From NCBI RefSeq assembly GCF_018320785.1, contig NC_054866.1, forward strand, positions 35,503,000 through 35,566,999: a DNA stretch of 64,000 bases, in the 5' to 3' direction. Numbering within the stretch: position 1 is the stretch's first letter; each line of letters starts with the position of its first letter. The notes under the pieces are model-generated. The model had not been told where the DNA came from, searched no databases, and saw only the letters and a program-made list of their open reading frames with translations. This DNA comes from Cheilinus undulatus. Lineage: Eukaryota; Chordata; Actinopteri; Labriformes; Labridae. Positions 12,601 through 24,109 of the stretch are shown here, piece by piece. The translations under genes and the position numbers were made by a program.

Positions 12601-15600
12601 TTAATAACGTATATCATTAGTTGATGCTTTGCCCATTATGTGTTTCCTAGTATTCTGCTCAGGTCTAAACAAAATAATGACACATTTTGGCATAAAAATG
12701 CAGAAAAGTAGCCCATAACTGGAGGCCAAAATGGCAAATATCTCCACAGCCACAGTGAACTTTCCTGGAGAGCTGGCATATGCTGGGATAAATGTGATCC
12801 AGACTGCACAGAATATCAGCATGCTGAAGGTGATGAATTTCGCTTCATTGAAATTATCGGGCAGCTTTCGAGCCAGAAAGGCCAGAATAAAACACAAGAG
12901 AGCAAGAAGCCCGATGTAACTTAAGACAGCCCAGAAGCCCACAGGTGATCCCAGGGCACACTCGAGGATGATCTTGTCCTTGTAGTGTTTCATGTTTTTG
13001 AATGGGAAAGGAGGTTTTATCGTCAACCAAAGTATGCAGATTAAAACCTGTACCAGAGTGAAAGCCAGCACGCTGATTCTTTGCTGTGCAGGCCCGAACC
13101 ATTTCATCACATTCCTGCCTGGAAGTGTGGCTTTAAATGCCATTAAGACAACAATAGTTTTGCCAAGAATACATGATATACAGAGGACGAAGGTGATGCC
13201 AAATGCTGTGTGTCTCAGCATGCAGGACCACTCAGAGGGCTGGCCGATGAAAGTGAGAGAGCACAGGAAGCATAAAGTTAAGGAGAAGAGCAGGAGGAAG
13301 CTCAGCTCGGAGTTGTTAGCTTTCACCAGGGGAGTGTCTTTATATATAATGAACAGAATCACAACAATTAAAGTCAGAAACACACCAAACAAAGTGAAAA
13401 ATATCAGTATTACACCCATAACCTCAGTGTAGCTTAGGAACTCAATGTTTTTCACTATACATGCATCTCTGTGCTGATTGGACCAATACTCGTCGGGACA
13501 CTTTTTGCAGTCATTTGAATCTGTAATAGAAATATCAGACTGTCACTTTAATGAGTTAAATTAGACTTTTGTAAATAATATATCTTACCATAGCAGCCTT
13601 TAATATGATACACAATGTCTGGCAAACAAATGATGTAATCAGATGGCTATATCTCATGTCTATGGTGCTTATACCTGTGCTGTTGCTTATTTCTCCCTCT
13701 GTACACTGTACACAGTCATAGCAGCAGACTGGCTTCCCTTTCTGAAGGACTTTATGAGTTCCAGGTTGGCATCTCTCACTGCACACTGATACAGGTAACT
13801 TTAAAAGGGAAGAAAATGATGCATGAGTTATTTTGAATAGTCAGAAACTTAAATGGTATTTTATAAAAGGTTTGAAGATTTTTACCTCTGTTTTCCCCCC
13901 AGGCCATGTTATAGCTTCAGTCTTGAGGACGAACTTCTGTCCAGGAGGGAGTGAGGCATCATAGTAGCCGACAGGTTGAAACTGGACTGAGCCATCTGAT
14001 CCCCGCTGCCAGTTCACCACTTCATATCGAGCCACGGCTGCTCCAGTGCTGTCAAACCACACTTGATCTCCGTTCTTAATGGTAAAGTTGACCCTTTTTA
14101 AAGACTCCACGACCTGAAAATCATTTTGACAAAGTGTGAACATTTTACTTTGCAATTCTTGTACATTTAAAGTGAACAACAGGGTTTTTTTTACCTGCTG
14201 GTGAGTTACTTTAACAGTCTTGTCACAACCATTACTTTCTGAGCACCTCAGGATGCTGTGCAGAGAATGTGCCAGAGCATAGATAGCTTTGTATATGTTA
14301 CTGGAGTATCTGAGCTCAGCCACATCATCAGAATAATCTTTGAAATCAAGTAGATCCTGGTATTCATTGCAAGTTGATAAAGCATCCTTGCACTTTAACT
14401 CAGTCTCCCAGAAATCTTTGATTAAAAAGTCCTCCATGCCACTTATATTAGCCTTTTGCACAGCAAACCCCAGTGAACCTCCAAGCACACTAAAGCTGGT
14501 AGGAGTCACAAGGCTGTTGGCAGTGATCCAGGCCTCCACACCAATGAACTGCCGGCCTGTGACGTTGTGCAGACTCAACTGCTTAAGAAGGTTGTTCATT
14601 TCAACATGAGCGAGGAAACCAACGATGACTTTAGCAGTGCTCTTTCGGATCACTTCTACCACCTTCGTGAGTTTCTCCGGCTCTGCTCTGTGAAATTTCT
14701 CTATATATTCCACACACACTCCTTCCTCCTGAGCTGCAGAGAGGAAGATTGCCATGCCGTTGTTGCCGTAGTCGCTGTCACTGTTGACTGCACCGACCCA
14801 GGTCCAGCCAAAGTGCTTGACCAGCTGGGCGAGAGCTCGGCTTTGGTAGAGGTCACTTGCAATGGTCCGAAAGAAAGAGGGGTACTTGTTTCTGTCGCTC
14901 AGACACTCACAAGTAGCTGAATGGCTTATCTGAGAATGCACAAACAGAAGAACTGAATAAGGAGAGTTTGATTTTAAAATACCTCTTCCTACACACAGAT
15001 ATCCCTCTTACCACTGGTATTTTGAACGGTCCAGTAGTGCGGGACAGCACGATGGTAGAAGAAGATTCAGACTCCCCGATAACAGCATGAACAGCTGATT
15101 GCCCTGAGCAAATCTTTCCCACTGTTAACTCACCGCCATTCATCAGGCCCATCACAGCACGCATTGATGATAGCGTGGAGCCACAGTTATCATAAATACG
15201 ATATCCAATAGAAACATTAGGAAGAAGAAATTCCTTTTTGTTTATCTCCTCAATTGCAAAGATCATAGTCTGAGCGAACCGGAACTCCCTGAGGTTTACC
15301 CTGACATAAAAAAACAGGATAAAATCTTGTATTCACAGTGACAGAACTAGACACAAAGCACTTCAGTACATTTCTGACAGTTACCTTGAACATGTTAGAT
15401 GTGTAGGTTTCTCTGTAAAGGTAAGTGGAGGTTGTGTGATTTTGCTGTGGATTGAAAATGCTCCTCCAATCACCATATCTCCATCCTTAGACAACAGGGG
15501 GGGCTCTGGATTCCCGAGAATCCGACAGAGAGGAGCGCTTTTCCTCTTTGCTGCTCCAAATGTGAACAGGAGCCCCATAAAGACCAGATCTGTTACCACG

Positions 15601-15608
15601 TGAGGCAT
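12601..15608 (-). CDS. V2R/OlfC-type family C GPCR (gene 2), six exons, 839 aa
   Basis: Compact, apparently intact receptor gene. Exons in transcript order: 15608-15385, 15300-15012, 14929-14195, 14113-13886, 13798-13675, 13520-12601, totalling 2520 nt with canonical GT/AG ends and matching phases. The ATG at 15608 starts a hydrophobic signal peptide ([20 protein letters not shown]). The Venus-flytrap domain spans about residues 35-492 ([47 protein letters not shown]). The nine-cysteine linker follows ([31 protein letters not shown]). The 7TM domain runs from about residue 563 to the C-terminus ([45 protein letters not shown]). Length is normal for the family. Introns are 81-154 nt. Intron 3 is 81 nt and free of stops in frame, so retention would insert 27 residues. 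Gene 1 lies head-to-tail about 3.1 kb downstream. Role as an olfactory amino-acid-type receptor is family inference; ligand unknown. Confidence 0.93.
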
Positions 15609-15663
15609 TGTGCTCTCCCAGTTAATGATGGGGCAGAGCCACCAAGGTCAGGAACAGAATAGA

Positions 15664-15671
15664 CTTATATG
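15664..15671 (-). promoter_or_regulatory. Possible TATA box of gene 2
   Basis: On the minus strand CATATAAG lies 56 nt before the ATG at 15608. That would place the start site about 30 nt upstream of the ATG. The spacing is plausible but unproven. Confidence 0.3.
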
Positions 15672-15975
15672 CCGACTAATCTCTGACTAACCAATCACAG
15701 ATGAGTGTGATAGGGCAGTTATGATTGTGTGTTGTTTTTTAAAAGATTTTGATGGTGCATGATGGTATTTTGATTACACTGTGGATAGCATATAAGGCAT
15801 TATGTACAAAATGTGATTACACGTCCGAGCACTTATTGATTAATCAGTACAATTCAGTATAGCCCATAGTGTTAAAGAATTGCCTTGATATTAAAGGAAT
15901 GGTCAGATGGACCATAAATTTTAACACATTTTGCATGGAAGACTTGATGCCAAATTATGTCAAAGTTTATTTTAA

Positions 15976-16655
15976 AGGGATACTTCAACATTTTGGCAAA
16001 TTCATCCATTGCCATAATCCCTATAGTCTTAGTAATAGGTCCGTTACCTTTAGTTGTTGGTGCAAGCTGGTTTTAGATCGGCCGCTGCCAACTTCGGACC
16101 TGCTGTGCCAACTCAATGTAAGCAGATGGTATTCTGGCTTTCGCTTATCACACTCATCAAATACACAATCCAACAACCCCAAAATGCTCTCGTAGCAAGT
16201 TGTGACCTGCACATTCACCACACTATGAGATAATCATGGAACATTACGAAACGGAGATGTTTTAAAGCTAAATGCAAAGCCAGAACTACACTCCAGGCAT
16301 GGCTGCTGCACTGTGTCACTCCGCTCAGTGGTTTACTCAAGAAATAGTTCAGAGTATTTGCTTCATGTGTCGTAATGTTACACAATTATACATTATTATT
16401 TCATAGAGTGGTGAATGTGCAGGTCACAGCTTGTCCACGAGAGCATTTTGGGGTTGTTGGATTGTGTATTTGATGAGTTTGATGAGGGAAAGCTGGAATA
16501 CCGTCTGCTTACATTGAGTTGGCACAGCAGGTCCGAAGTCGGCAGCAGCTGGTCTTAAAATCAGCTTGCACCGACAACTAAAGGTAACAAACCTATAACT
16601 AAGACTATAGGAATTATGGCAATGGACGAATTTGCCAAAATGTTGAAGTATCCCT
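15976..16655. mobile_element. Foldback element with TTAA flanks (family F), copy 1
   Basis: A 680 bp element with ends AGGGATACTTCAACATTTTG and its inverse, flanked by TTAA (15972-15975 and 16656-16659). The inverted arms run over 200 bp: both contain the CCATAATTCC...CTATAGTCTTAG string, CTAAAGTTGTCGGTGCAAGC-type sequence and the AATACACAATCCAACAACCC string. The core is unique (CTACACTCCAGGCATGGCTG). No transposase. TTAA duplications point to Kolobok- or piggyBac-type transposition (inference). Confidence 0.75.
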
Positions 16656-16739
16656 TTAAAGCTCCACATGACCATCATGTGAAACCGATGGTTTTTCAAC
16701 AGTGTTCATTGGACACTCTTTTGCTTTGAATATTCTACC

Positions 16740-17340
16740 TCTTTTTTTTTTTTTTGGCAAACCTCAGTATTATAATTTAAATACAATCCTAACTATTTAT
16801 TTGGAAGATAACATGTTTTAGGGATGCGCTGAATGAGATTGTAACGGTATCTAAATCTCACAGTACAATAACAGCATAGTCACAAGTTCATGGTGCGAAA
16901 TTTATTGCAGTATCCAAAAAAAAAAAAAAAAAAAGATCAAAAACAAGGAAGCCAAAATGCTTCCAAGCATCAGATTTAAAAGTCGCTGGAGCCTCAACAA
17001 TCTCTAAAATGTTGTCACTCGGACCTCCCGTCCATCATTTTCATGCTGTAAGATCAAGATGGTAACTGCAGTTCCCACTCTGCTTCGCTCTGCTCCACCA
17101 AAAAGAACTACACTTTTTGCCCTGAAGACCTATTGTCTGAGATGGTCACATGTCCATTGAGACACTTCTGTCACTGCGATACAGCGAAATAGACAATACC
17201 CTTAAATCTCTCCCACCGATGCATTGGCTTAACATCTGTATCAGAAGATATATGCAAATAATATGATGTAAACCGACATGCATAACCAGCATTTATCTGC
17301 TGTCATATAATTTTAATGCTAATATCTGCTATACCTGTGT
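16740..17340. other. No recognisable gene
   Basis: Contains an A-tract at about 16916-16935. The segment from 16822 (GGGATGCGCTGAATGAGATT) could be an old hAT-like end, but no partner end was found. Confidence 0.35.
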
Positions 17341-17348
17341 AAATTTAA

Positions 17349-17814
17349 AGGGATACTTCAACATTTTCCCTCATCAAACTCATCAAATACACAATCCAGA
17401 CTCCAAAACATTCTCGTGGACAAGTTGTGACCTGCACATTCACCACGCTATAAAATGATAATATATAATTATGTAACATTACGACACATGAAGCAAATAC
17501 TCAGAACTACTTTCCGAATAAACCACTGAGCGGTGTGACCGAGTGCGCGCCTGTGGCAGTGCCGTAGTTACTTGGTAGTTCCGGCTTTGCATTTCACTTT
17601 AAAACATCTCCGTCTTGTAATGTTCCTTGATTACTTTATAGCGTGGTGAATGTGCAAGTCACAACTTGTCCACAAGAGCGTTTTGGAGTTGTTGGATTTT
17701 GTATTTGATGAGTTTGATGAAGGAAAGCCAAAAATACTGTCTGTCTCCATAGCGTTACCAAGACTATAGGAATTATGGCAATGGGTGAATTTGCCAAAAT
17801 GTTTAAGTATCCCT
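17349..17814. mobile_element. Foldback element with TTAA flanks (family F), copy 2
   Basis: A 466 bp relative of the 15976-16655 element, with TTAA at 17345-17348 and 17815-17818. The outer part of the left arm is lost after AGGGATACTTCAACATTTT. The core is inverted relative to copy 1: it reads ACGACACATGAAGCAAATAC where copy 1 carries the reverse complement. Confidence 0.72.
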
Positions 17815-17829
17815 TTAAAGAAGAGGGGG

Positions 17830-20600
17830 TTTTTTAGGGCAGAAGGAGTGACTGTTGGATAAACTTAGATCTGTTTTCATAACCAAAACAAGAAAATGTT
17901 AGAAGCTCTGAAACAGACATAACAGACATCATGATCAATCTCAGAACAATGTTTGGTATTAGCAGTTCTTATCTGTACTCAGCTTTTGGTTTAAATTAGT
18001 AAATATTGGTCTGTTATGGAGCAGCAGCTCCTAAATTTTACATATCCCTTCAAACAATGCTCCTCATCTTGATTATTTATGCATGGCCTCTGACATTTCC
18101 CAGTGAGGACTGTCAACCTTTATTGCCAGTGCACTTTAATGTTTAGGGGACCCTGACATTTGGTCAAATTAACACTTAGTCAGTGGGGCTGTTACAACAA
18201 AAATCAGCCCGCAGTCATCAGGTCACTTCTTCCAGGAGGCTGTCTTGTAGCCATCTGACATTCACCAGCTTAGAGGTTTACTTTAATGTTGATTTGGGCT
18301 CAGAACCATTCTTAATGTTAACCTTTCCCTGTTCATTTTTGAATGCCCCCTTAGCTATTGAAACAGAGGTACAAGGGATAGTGGTGAAATCTTATCCTAC
18401 GACAACACTTGATGACCCACTGAGGGTGTCATCCACACCATTGCACAAAGAGACACGACAACAGTACTGTCATTTCTACTATGAGAGTGTTTTTTGATGC
18501 TTGAATGTAATAAAGTACCAAAATGCAATATGAAGTTCTGCTGAAGTTTCTGCATGTAAACTGATAAGTAGCTGTGTAAAAAGGCATCAATTTTATACCA
18601 CCTGCCACCTTGTAATGCTAGTGTTCTCTTTTGAGGGGTGATTTGACAGTACTCGGAAATGTCTACTTAGTTTTTTGCTAATTTTAGGGCTATATTATAT
18701 TGTATAACTGCATCACTATGTAAATTAATTGTTTGCTGTTTACGTTTCAAAAATATTTTGCACACAAGAAAGATTAAAAACTTCTTTTCTTTCAAATTGA
18801 TTTCGTCCTTTTGCAACAATGTCTTTATATCAAATGAAACCGTTTCAGTGCTCTTCAGTTCATGGGCATTTCAGCTACCTCAGTATAAACACAAACAGTA
18901 ATCAAAAATCTTTAATCTTAAATTGACCTATTTGGATATTTTCTTCACCATCTCTCCTAAACTTCATCCATGAATTACTGTCAAAGGCTTGAAGCATATT
19001 TACTGCTCTATTATTTCACCAAAATGTCATATCAATTTGAGGAAATCCTACATTTTGATGCATTATTCAAGTTACTATTTTGACAGATGATCAAAACAGA
19101 TCAAAACTCGGTAACGCATTGAACCATGTGATATTTAATTTGTTGTTGTTATTTTTCAGCCTAGAGATGTTTAGTCAGCTGATACCTCCTTAATTAATAA
19201 GAGTTGTTTGAGTGTACAAGGATGCTGTCAGTGTATCATACACTTGGATGCTTTTCATGGGGTTTGTCTTTTGGGAGCTGATTTAATAGGAACAAAATGG
19301 GGGAAGAGCAGAAGCTTCAGGCCTGATCATGACTTTAACCTTAGGCTCTTCCCACTCACAAACAACAAACTAACAGACTCCCACCGGGTGTCACAGAGTC
19401 TCCTGTCTTCTGTCATGGTGTAAACTGGAAACTTCCCTTCAGGGCTGTTGCATCATGACTCCCCTATGATCTTTAGTGGGGAACTTGTGGCCTCTAACAA
19501 GGCTGTGCCATTGAGCTAAAAACCTGACACTGCTGTTTGAGCATAAAGCTGCCTTTTAAAATAAACAAAGAAATCTTGAAAAAAAATGTAGATGTCACAT
19601 TTAACTTTGTATGTTTTACAGCATGTAAAGGGAATCAACTGTAACTGAGATGTATTCATTGTTATACTGCAAACAGAACATCCAACACAAGATAAAGTTT
19701 ACAGGTATACCTTTAACGTCACAGTTTGCCAAGAAATACTAACTATATAAATGTTTGCGCTATAAATAAAATCTAGTAATAAATGGGGTAATTATTTAGT
19801 TACATGTTTGTACATTAGAAAATACTTCTTCCCACAAAGCACACAAAGTAAAATGGCTTGAACTAACAAATACTTAAGATTGATAGAGCACCAATCTAAC
19901 ATAATCCACTCTGCATTGAACATCTATAGACCAGCATACTGGCTGGGTGGTCAGCACTGCAAGTCTGAGGTACATTTTTATTACTAAATAAAGTATACAA
20001 TAAAGCTGACAAATGGTAAGTTTAATGAAGGATTTGCCATTATTTTCTGATAAAAAATGTGTGTCACATACATGTATTATAGATATCGACCTGGCTTATG
20101 TTAACAAAAACTAAGTATAATCATATTTTAATGTAGGCAATGACATTCTGGTGTCACTAGTGATGGTGACCCTTGACCTTTGCTGCTGGTTTTGCAATTT
20201 TAGATTGGTTGTTGTTGTTTGTGGTCTGACTGTATGTAAGGGACTACTGTTGTTGGACTGAACGTTTTTTGTACAAGAAGAGTTTCAACAAGTGTCAGAT
20301 CTATTCAAAGAGTTTGTGATTCCTCAACTGCTGGTTATAAACAGCAGTACATTTCAATTATAGTAAACACTGGAAAGTGGATGATGGTGGCAGCAATGGC
20401 AACATGCTAATTCCCCCTGGCACTGGTGTAAATGCGTTGATTTGTAGTCAATGACAATGTGGTGGATGGTTAAGAGGTATGTCTAAATAGTCTAAGTTAA
20501 TCTCATGATGTACTGAAAGTAATCAAATCCTCATGACTACTGTGTGCCTAACATAAGCTAAAGTTAGCAAGCAGTTGTTTTCTATAGCTAAGGTAAGGCC
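17830..20600. other. Gene desert, nothing recognised
   Basis: AT-rich DNA with no open frame showing a domain and no obvious repeat. Confidence 0.45.
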
Positions 20601-20689
20601 ACTTTGCTTTAGATAGAGATTCTTTTAGATAGAGAACTTTTATGTATGTTTGTGACAAAATTAAGTCTGAAATAAGGCAAGTAAGCCAC

Positions 20690-20848
20690 GATGGGGCACC
20701 ACTGGGCAGGAGGAGGGATTGACACAGCCCGTATCATGCTCTGGATGTCCTTGCATATTGTGAGGAGCATGGGAAATAATCTATTGAAAAATAACAAAGT
20801 CCACTCATTTATGGTAGAGTAAGGGGTGGATGTGGCGAGTAAGCACAA
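20690..20848 (-). repeat. Dispersed repeat R3, copy B
   Basis: Reverse complement matches copy A at 11.9 kb: CGCCACATCCACCCCTTACT, then ATTATTTCCCATG, then AATATGCAAGGACATCCAGA and a CTTACTTGCC end. About 30 bp longer in the interior than copy A. Confidence 0.55.
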
Positions 20849-20849
20849 A

Positions 20850-21640
20850 CTAGGGTACTGTCCCCCCTTGAGTAAAGGAGTTGAATCTGCTTTTACTAGA
20901 GTCCTATGTCACACAAATATCTGTACTTCTATTTAAGTACAGAACGTGAGTACTTTTGCCACCTCTACATAATAATAATAGTGATAATGAAGATATGATT
21001 CACCAACAGTATAACATCCAGCTACAAATGATAAACCCATCTTTTTAATTACTATTACTACAATTTATTATTTTCTTATAAACCTATTTTATTGTATCCC
21101 ATTTGTTGCAACATACATTGGTGTCTTCACAGACTGTAGTGTTTGCTTTATAGACTATATGGCATACCCATACAATGGACAATGTTGCCCTCTTGTGGCT
21201 ATTCTTTGTTATTACTTTGAAGGTTCAAAAACAGTGTGATGAGATTTACATTGTTGGGAATACCTTGGCTAAAACGTAATAGTTGTAGTATTATTAGTAT
21301 ACTTCTTATCAAAATAGCAGCAGTAAAAGTAAAATAGTAAATTATATGTGAAATGATTTTTTGTTGGTAGAAGGAGGCCAAAACTCCTCAATAATATTAT
21401 ACAATTTACCAGCTTCAATCAAGAGACTAACAAATATGACTCAAATCTAGATTTATCCTTTCATGGAAAATGAAATAAAGATAAAAGGTGGAAACATTTG
21501 TGAACTGACCAGTAAATAAGATTAAAGTAACATAAAGGTGATATTTTTATAAATGGATCTTTAACATAATACCACAGGGATTAGACACAGGCACTGCCAA
21601 AAAAGACGCTGCTAACTAAAAGAAGGGCACACCGTGGTTT
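20850..21640. other. Gene desert, nothing recognised
   Basis: AT-rich intergenic sequence. No coding signal or repeat structure seen. Confidence 0.4.
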
Positions 21641-21674
21641 TTGATGGGTTAAAAATTTAAATCTTGCCTATATT

Positions 21675-22125
21675 AGTTTTTCTCGACCTTTTTTCTGTAG
21701 AGGCACCCTTTAAGATTTGAAACATCTCAAGTCGCCTCAAACAAAATGTATCGATAAAAACAAACATTCTACATCACTATGACGGACAAGGGATTTATTT
21801 AGTTATAAAATGAAAGATAAATCTCTTAAACAATCTCTTAAAACAATTAAGATGTCTATATTTTTACAGAATGGTGGTGTAGACATTTATAATACACTCT
21901 GACACATTTTGGCCCACCTTTTGAAAAGCCTTTACATTAGCTGAACTCAACACTGATGTCCTGTCAGGAAAAGGGCATACAGGACAATTTTGACTAAGTA
22001 AACAGACACTTAATAATCTGCACATTCATGCTAATCATTGGTTGATATAAAGCATTTTGAAGGCCCCCCCACAGTGCCAGAGGGCACACCAAGCTTGCAC
22101 AGCATCCTGGTTGAGAAAGGTGGCC
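21675..22125. repeat. Possible old non-autonomous DNA element
   Basis: The left edge reads TTTTCTCGACCTTTTTTCTG and the right edge CTGGTTGAGAAAGGTGGCC, a rough inverted match. Between them, AGGCACCCTTTAAG and AGAGGGCACACCAAG may also pair. Too degraded to name. Confidence 0.3.
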
Positions 22126-22379
22126 TATATAATAGATTTGAAAGTACATTCGTAATCACGCTGTTTAATGAAATCCTAAACTTTCATCCACTTTAACAAG
22201 CTTGTTAACTTTTTAACATCAGGTGAACTTACCAACCAACCAATAGAAATTTAGACCTAGGTCTACCAGCAACTAATATATTTGACACTTTAAGTCAGAA
22301 CTCATTATTGGTCTAAGCTTTACTCACTCTGGGATGCTAAACATGAATCAGAAATGATGTAAAAGAAAATTAGTCACAA

Positions 22380-22805
22380 CAGGCCTGCTCACAGAATTTG
22401 CTGGGCCCCTAAAAAACATAAAATGGGCCCTGCAAAACCATGCCGATGGACCCTCCTCAGTTGTGATTTAATAATGATTACGTCAATGAATGTTTGCTGG
22501 ATGAGTTACTTTGGCACTAGCGTCCTAGCTAACAGTTACCTCATTTTGGAACAAAAATTGTGTCTATTATTTGGTTCTGATGTTGGAATTAATTATTGTG
22601 CTACTTTTCTACGCCTTTCACCATGGTTTTCCGCCCATTTTTGCCCCTTTTTGTGGTTATTCTATAAAGATTTGAACAATAAAATTTTTTTAAATTTGAT
22701 ATTATTTATTACATCCATGTATCACTTTTTGTTTTTGGGGTCCTCAGCTGCTCTACAATAAAAGTAAGGGGGGCTCATAAGAATAAAGGTTGGGAACCAC
22801 TGCTG
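22380..22805 (+). repeat. Dispersed repeat R1, copy 2 (longest)
   Basis: Spans from GGCCTGCTCACAGAATTTG through CCTCCTCAGTTGTGATT and TTTGGTTCTGATGTTGGAAT to GGTTGGGAACCACTG. The first half matches 27350-27570 and the last ~100 bp match 2165-2280, so it links both fragments into one family. The open frame at 22423-22761 has no recognisable domain. Confidence 0.6.
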
Positions 22806-22978
22806 TAAAACATTTAAATGTTAGTCTGTAATAAAGTCAGTTTACCATCCTTTATATGTAAATATACTTTGCCTTTTTATTCTTTTCCTGATTCTGACAG
22901 ATTCCCAGGGGTCTGAATTGAACTCAGGTCACCCATTTGGAGGACTTTGACCTCTGTAAGTGGAGCACAAGACATTCA

Positions 22979-23832
22979 CTCACAGATCACTTTATTAGGT
23001 ACACCTGCTTAACCTCACATTAACATGAATATCTAATCAGTCACATGGCAGCAGCCAATACATGTTAGCATGTAGACGTGATCAAGATGATCAGCTAAAA
23101 TTCAAACCCAACATCAACATGAAAAAAGAGGGTTTTAAGGGATTTTGAACATTCTGTGACTGTACGTGGTCTGGTAGCCTGTCATGTTGTTTGTGCAAAC
23201 TTCTGACCTTACCCTTCCAGTGTCATAGCACGCATCAGGTCTATCAGACCTGGTAACTTTTTTCAATCTTCAGCTGTACTGTTTTGGTGAGCCTATGTGA
23301 ACTGTAGCCTGAGTTTCCTGTACTTAGCTGACCGGAGATGCACCTGGTGTGGTCTTCCTCTGCTGTAGCCCATCTGCTCAATGTGTTGTGCATTCAGAGA
23401 TGCTCTTCTGCACACCTCAGTTGCCATGAGTAGTTATTTGAGTTACTGTTGCCTTTCTGTCAGCTCCAACCAGTCTAGTCATACCCCTGCAACCTCTGCC
23501 ATCAACAAGTCACCCAGAGGGAACTGCTGCTCACTGGATATTTTTTTCTTTTTCTGACTGTTCTCTCAAAACCCCTGAGATATTTTTTGTGTGAAATCCC
23601 AGTTCTTGAAATACTCAGACCAGCCTGTCTGGCACTAGCAGCAATAGCACATTTAAAGTTTTAAATTACCTTTGTCCCAAACTGTGATGCTCAGTTTGAA
23701 CTGCAGCAAATCATCTTGATCATGTCTACATGCCTAAATGCATTGGTTCCTGCCATGTGATTGGCAAATTTGATATTTGCATTAATGAACAGTTGAACCG
23801 CTGTACCTAATAAAGTGATCGGTGAGTGTATA
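22979..23832 (-). mobile_element. Tc1-like DNA transposon, internally deleted
   Basis: Inverted ends CTTTATTAGGTACACCTG (left) and TACCTAATAAAGTGATCGG (right). The inverted match continues inward for more than 100 bp (GTAGACGTGATCAAGATGAT against CATCTTGATCATGTCTACAT). Between them the minus strand carries degraded Tc1 transposase sequence, recognisable near AAATACTCAGACCAGCCTGT and AGAGATGCTCTTCTGCACAC, with stops and frameshifts. About half of the usual 1.6 kb is missing. Confidence 0.7.
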
Positions 23833-24079
23833 GGCTGTGAGTTTTCCATAAAAACATGTTCTGGGTACACCGGAGACATTTTGCACAGTGGGCAGCCTTT
23901 CAGTGTAATTAAAAGATATCCAGGACTTACTGGGGGGCAAAAGTTGACCTTCAGTAATAAAGACAAACACCATATGCTGCGAAGTACCCACACCTTCAGA
24001 CAGTCTTAATTCTCAAAAGGCACACAAAGCTCTGTTTGCCAAAGACCAGCAGAACCATGAGGACTAGGGGAAAGGTCAT
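23782..24079 (-). other. Possible remnant of a small secreted-protein gene
   Basis: On the minus strand an ATG at 24079 opens a strongly hydrophobic, signal-peptide-like start (MTFPLVLMVLLVFGKQSFVC) that stops after 27 codons. A second open frame follows at 23991-23782, including the stretch FNYTERLPTVQNVSGVPRTC. They are not in one frame and I see no convincing intron joining them. I do not recognise the family. The 3' part overlaps the end of the adjacent Tc1-like element. May be chance. Confidence 0.2.
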
Positions 24080-24109
24080 CTTTTGTGGAGGGTCTTTTCA
24101 CTCCACCTC

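Noticed and set aside
12992..13432. 146-codon plus-strand open frame
   Set aside because: Antisense shadow of the 7TM exon of gene 2; the same is true of similar frames opposite 3195-4111 and 37854-38326.
15893..16195. 108-codon open frame at a transposon end
   Set aside because: It lies mostly within the left arm of the foldback element, and the mirror frame occurs in the other arm.
22423..22761. 112-codon hydrophobic open frame
   Set aside because: Falls wholly inside dispersed repeat R1; other copies do not keep the frame.
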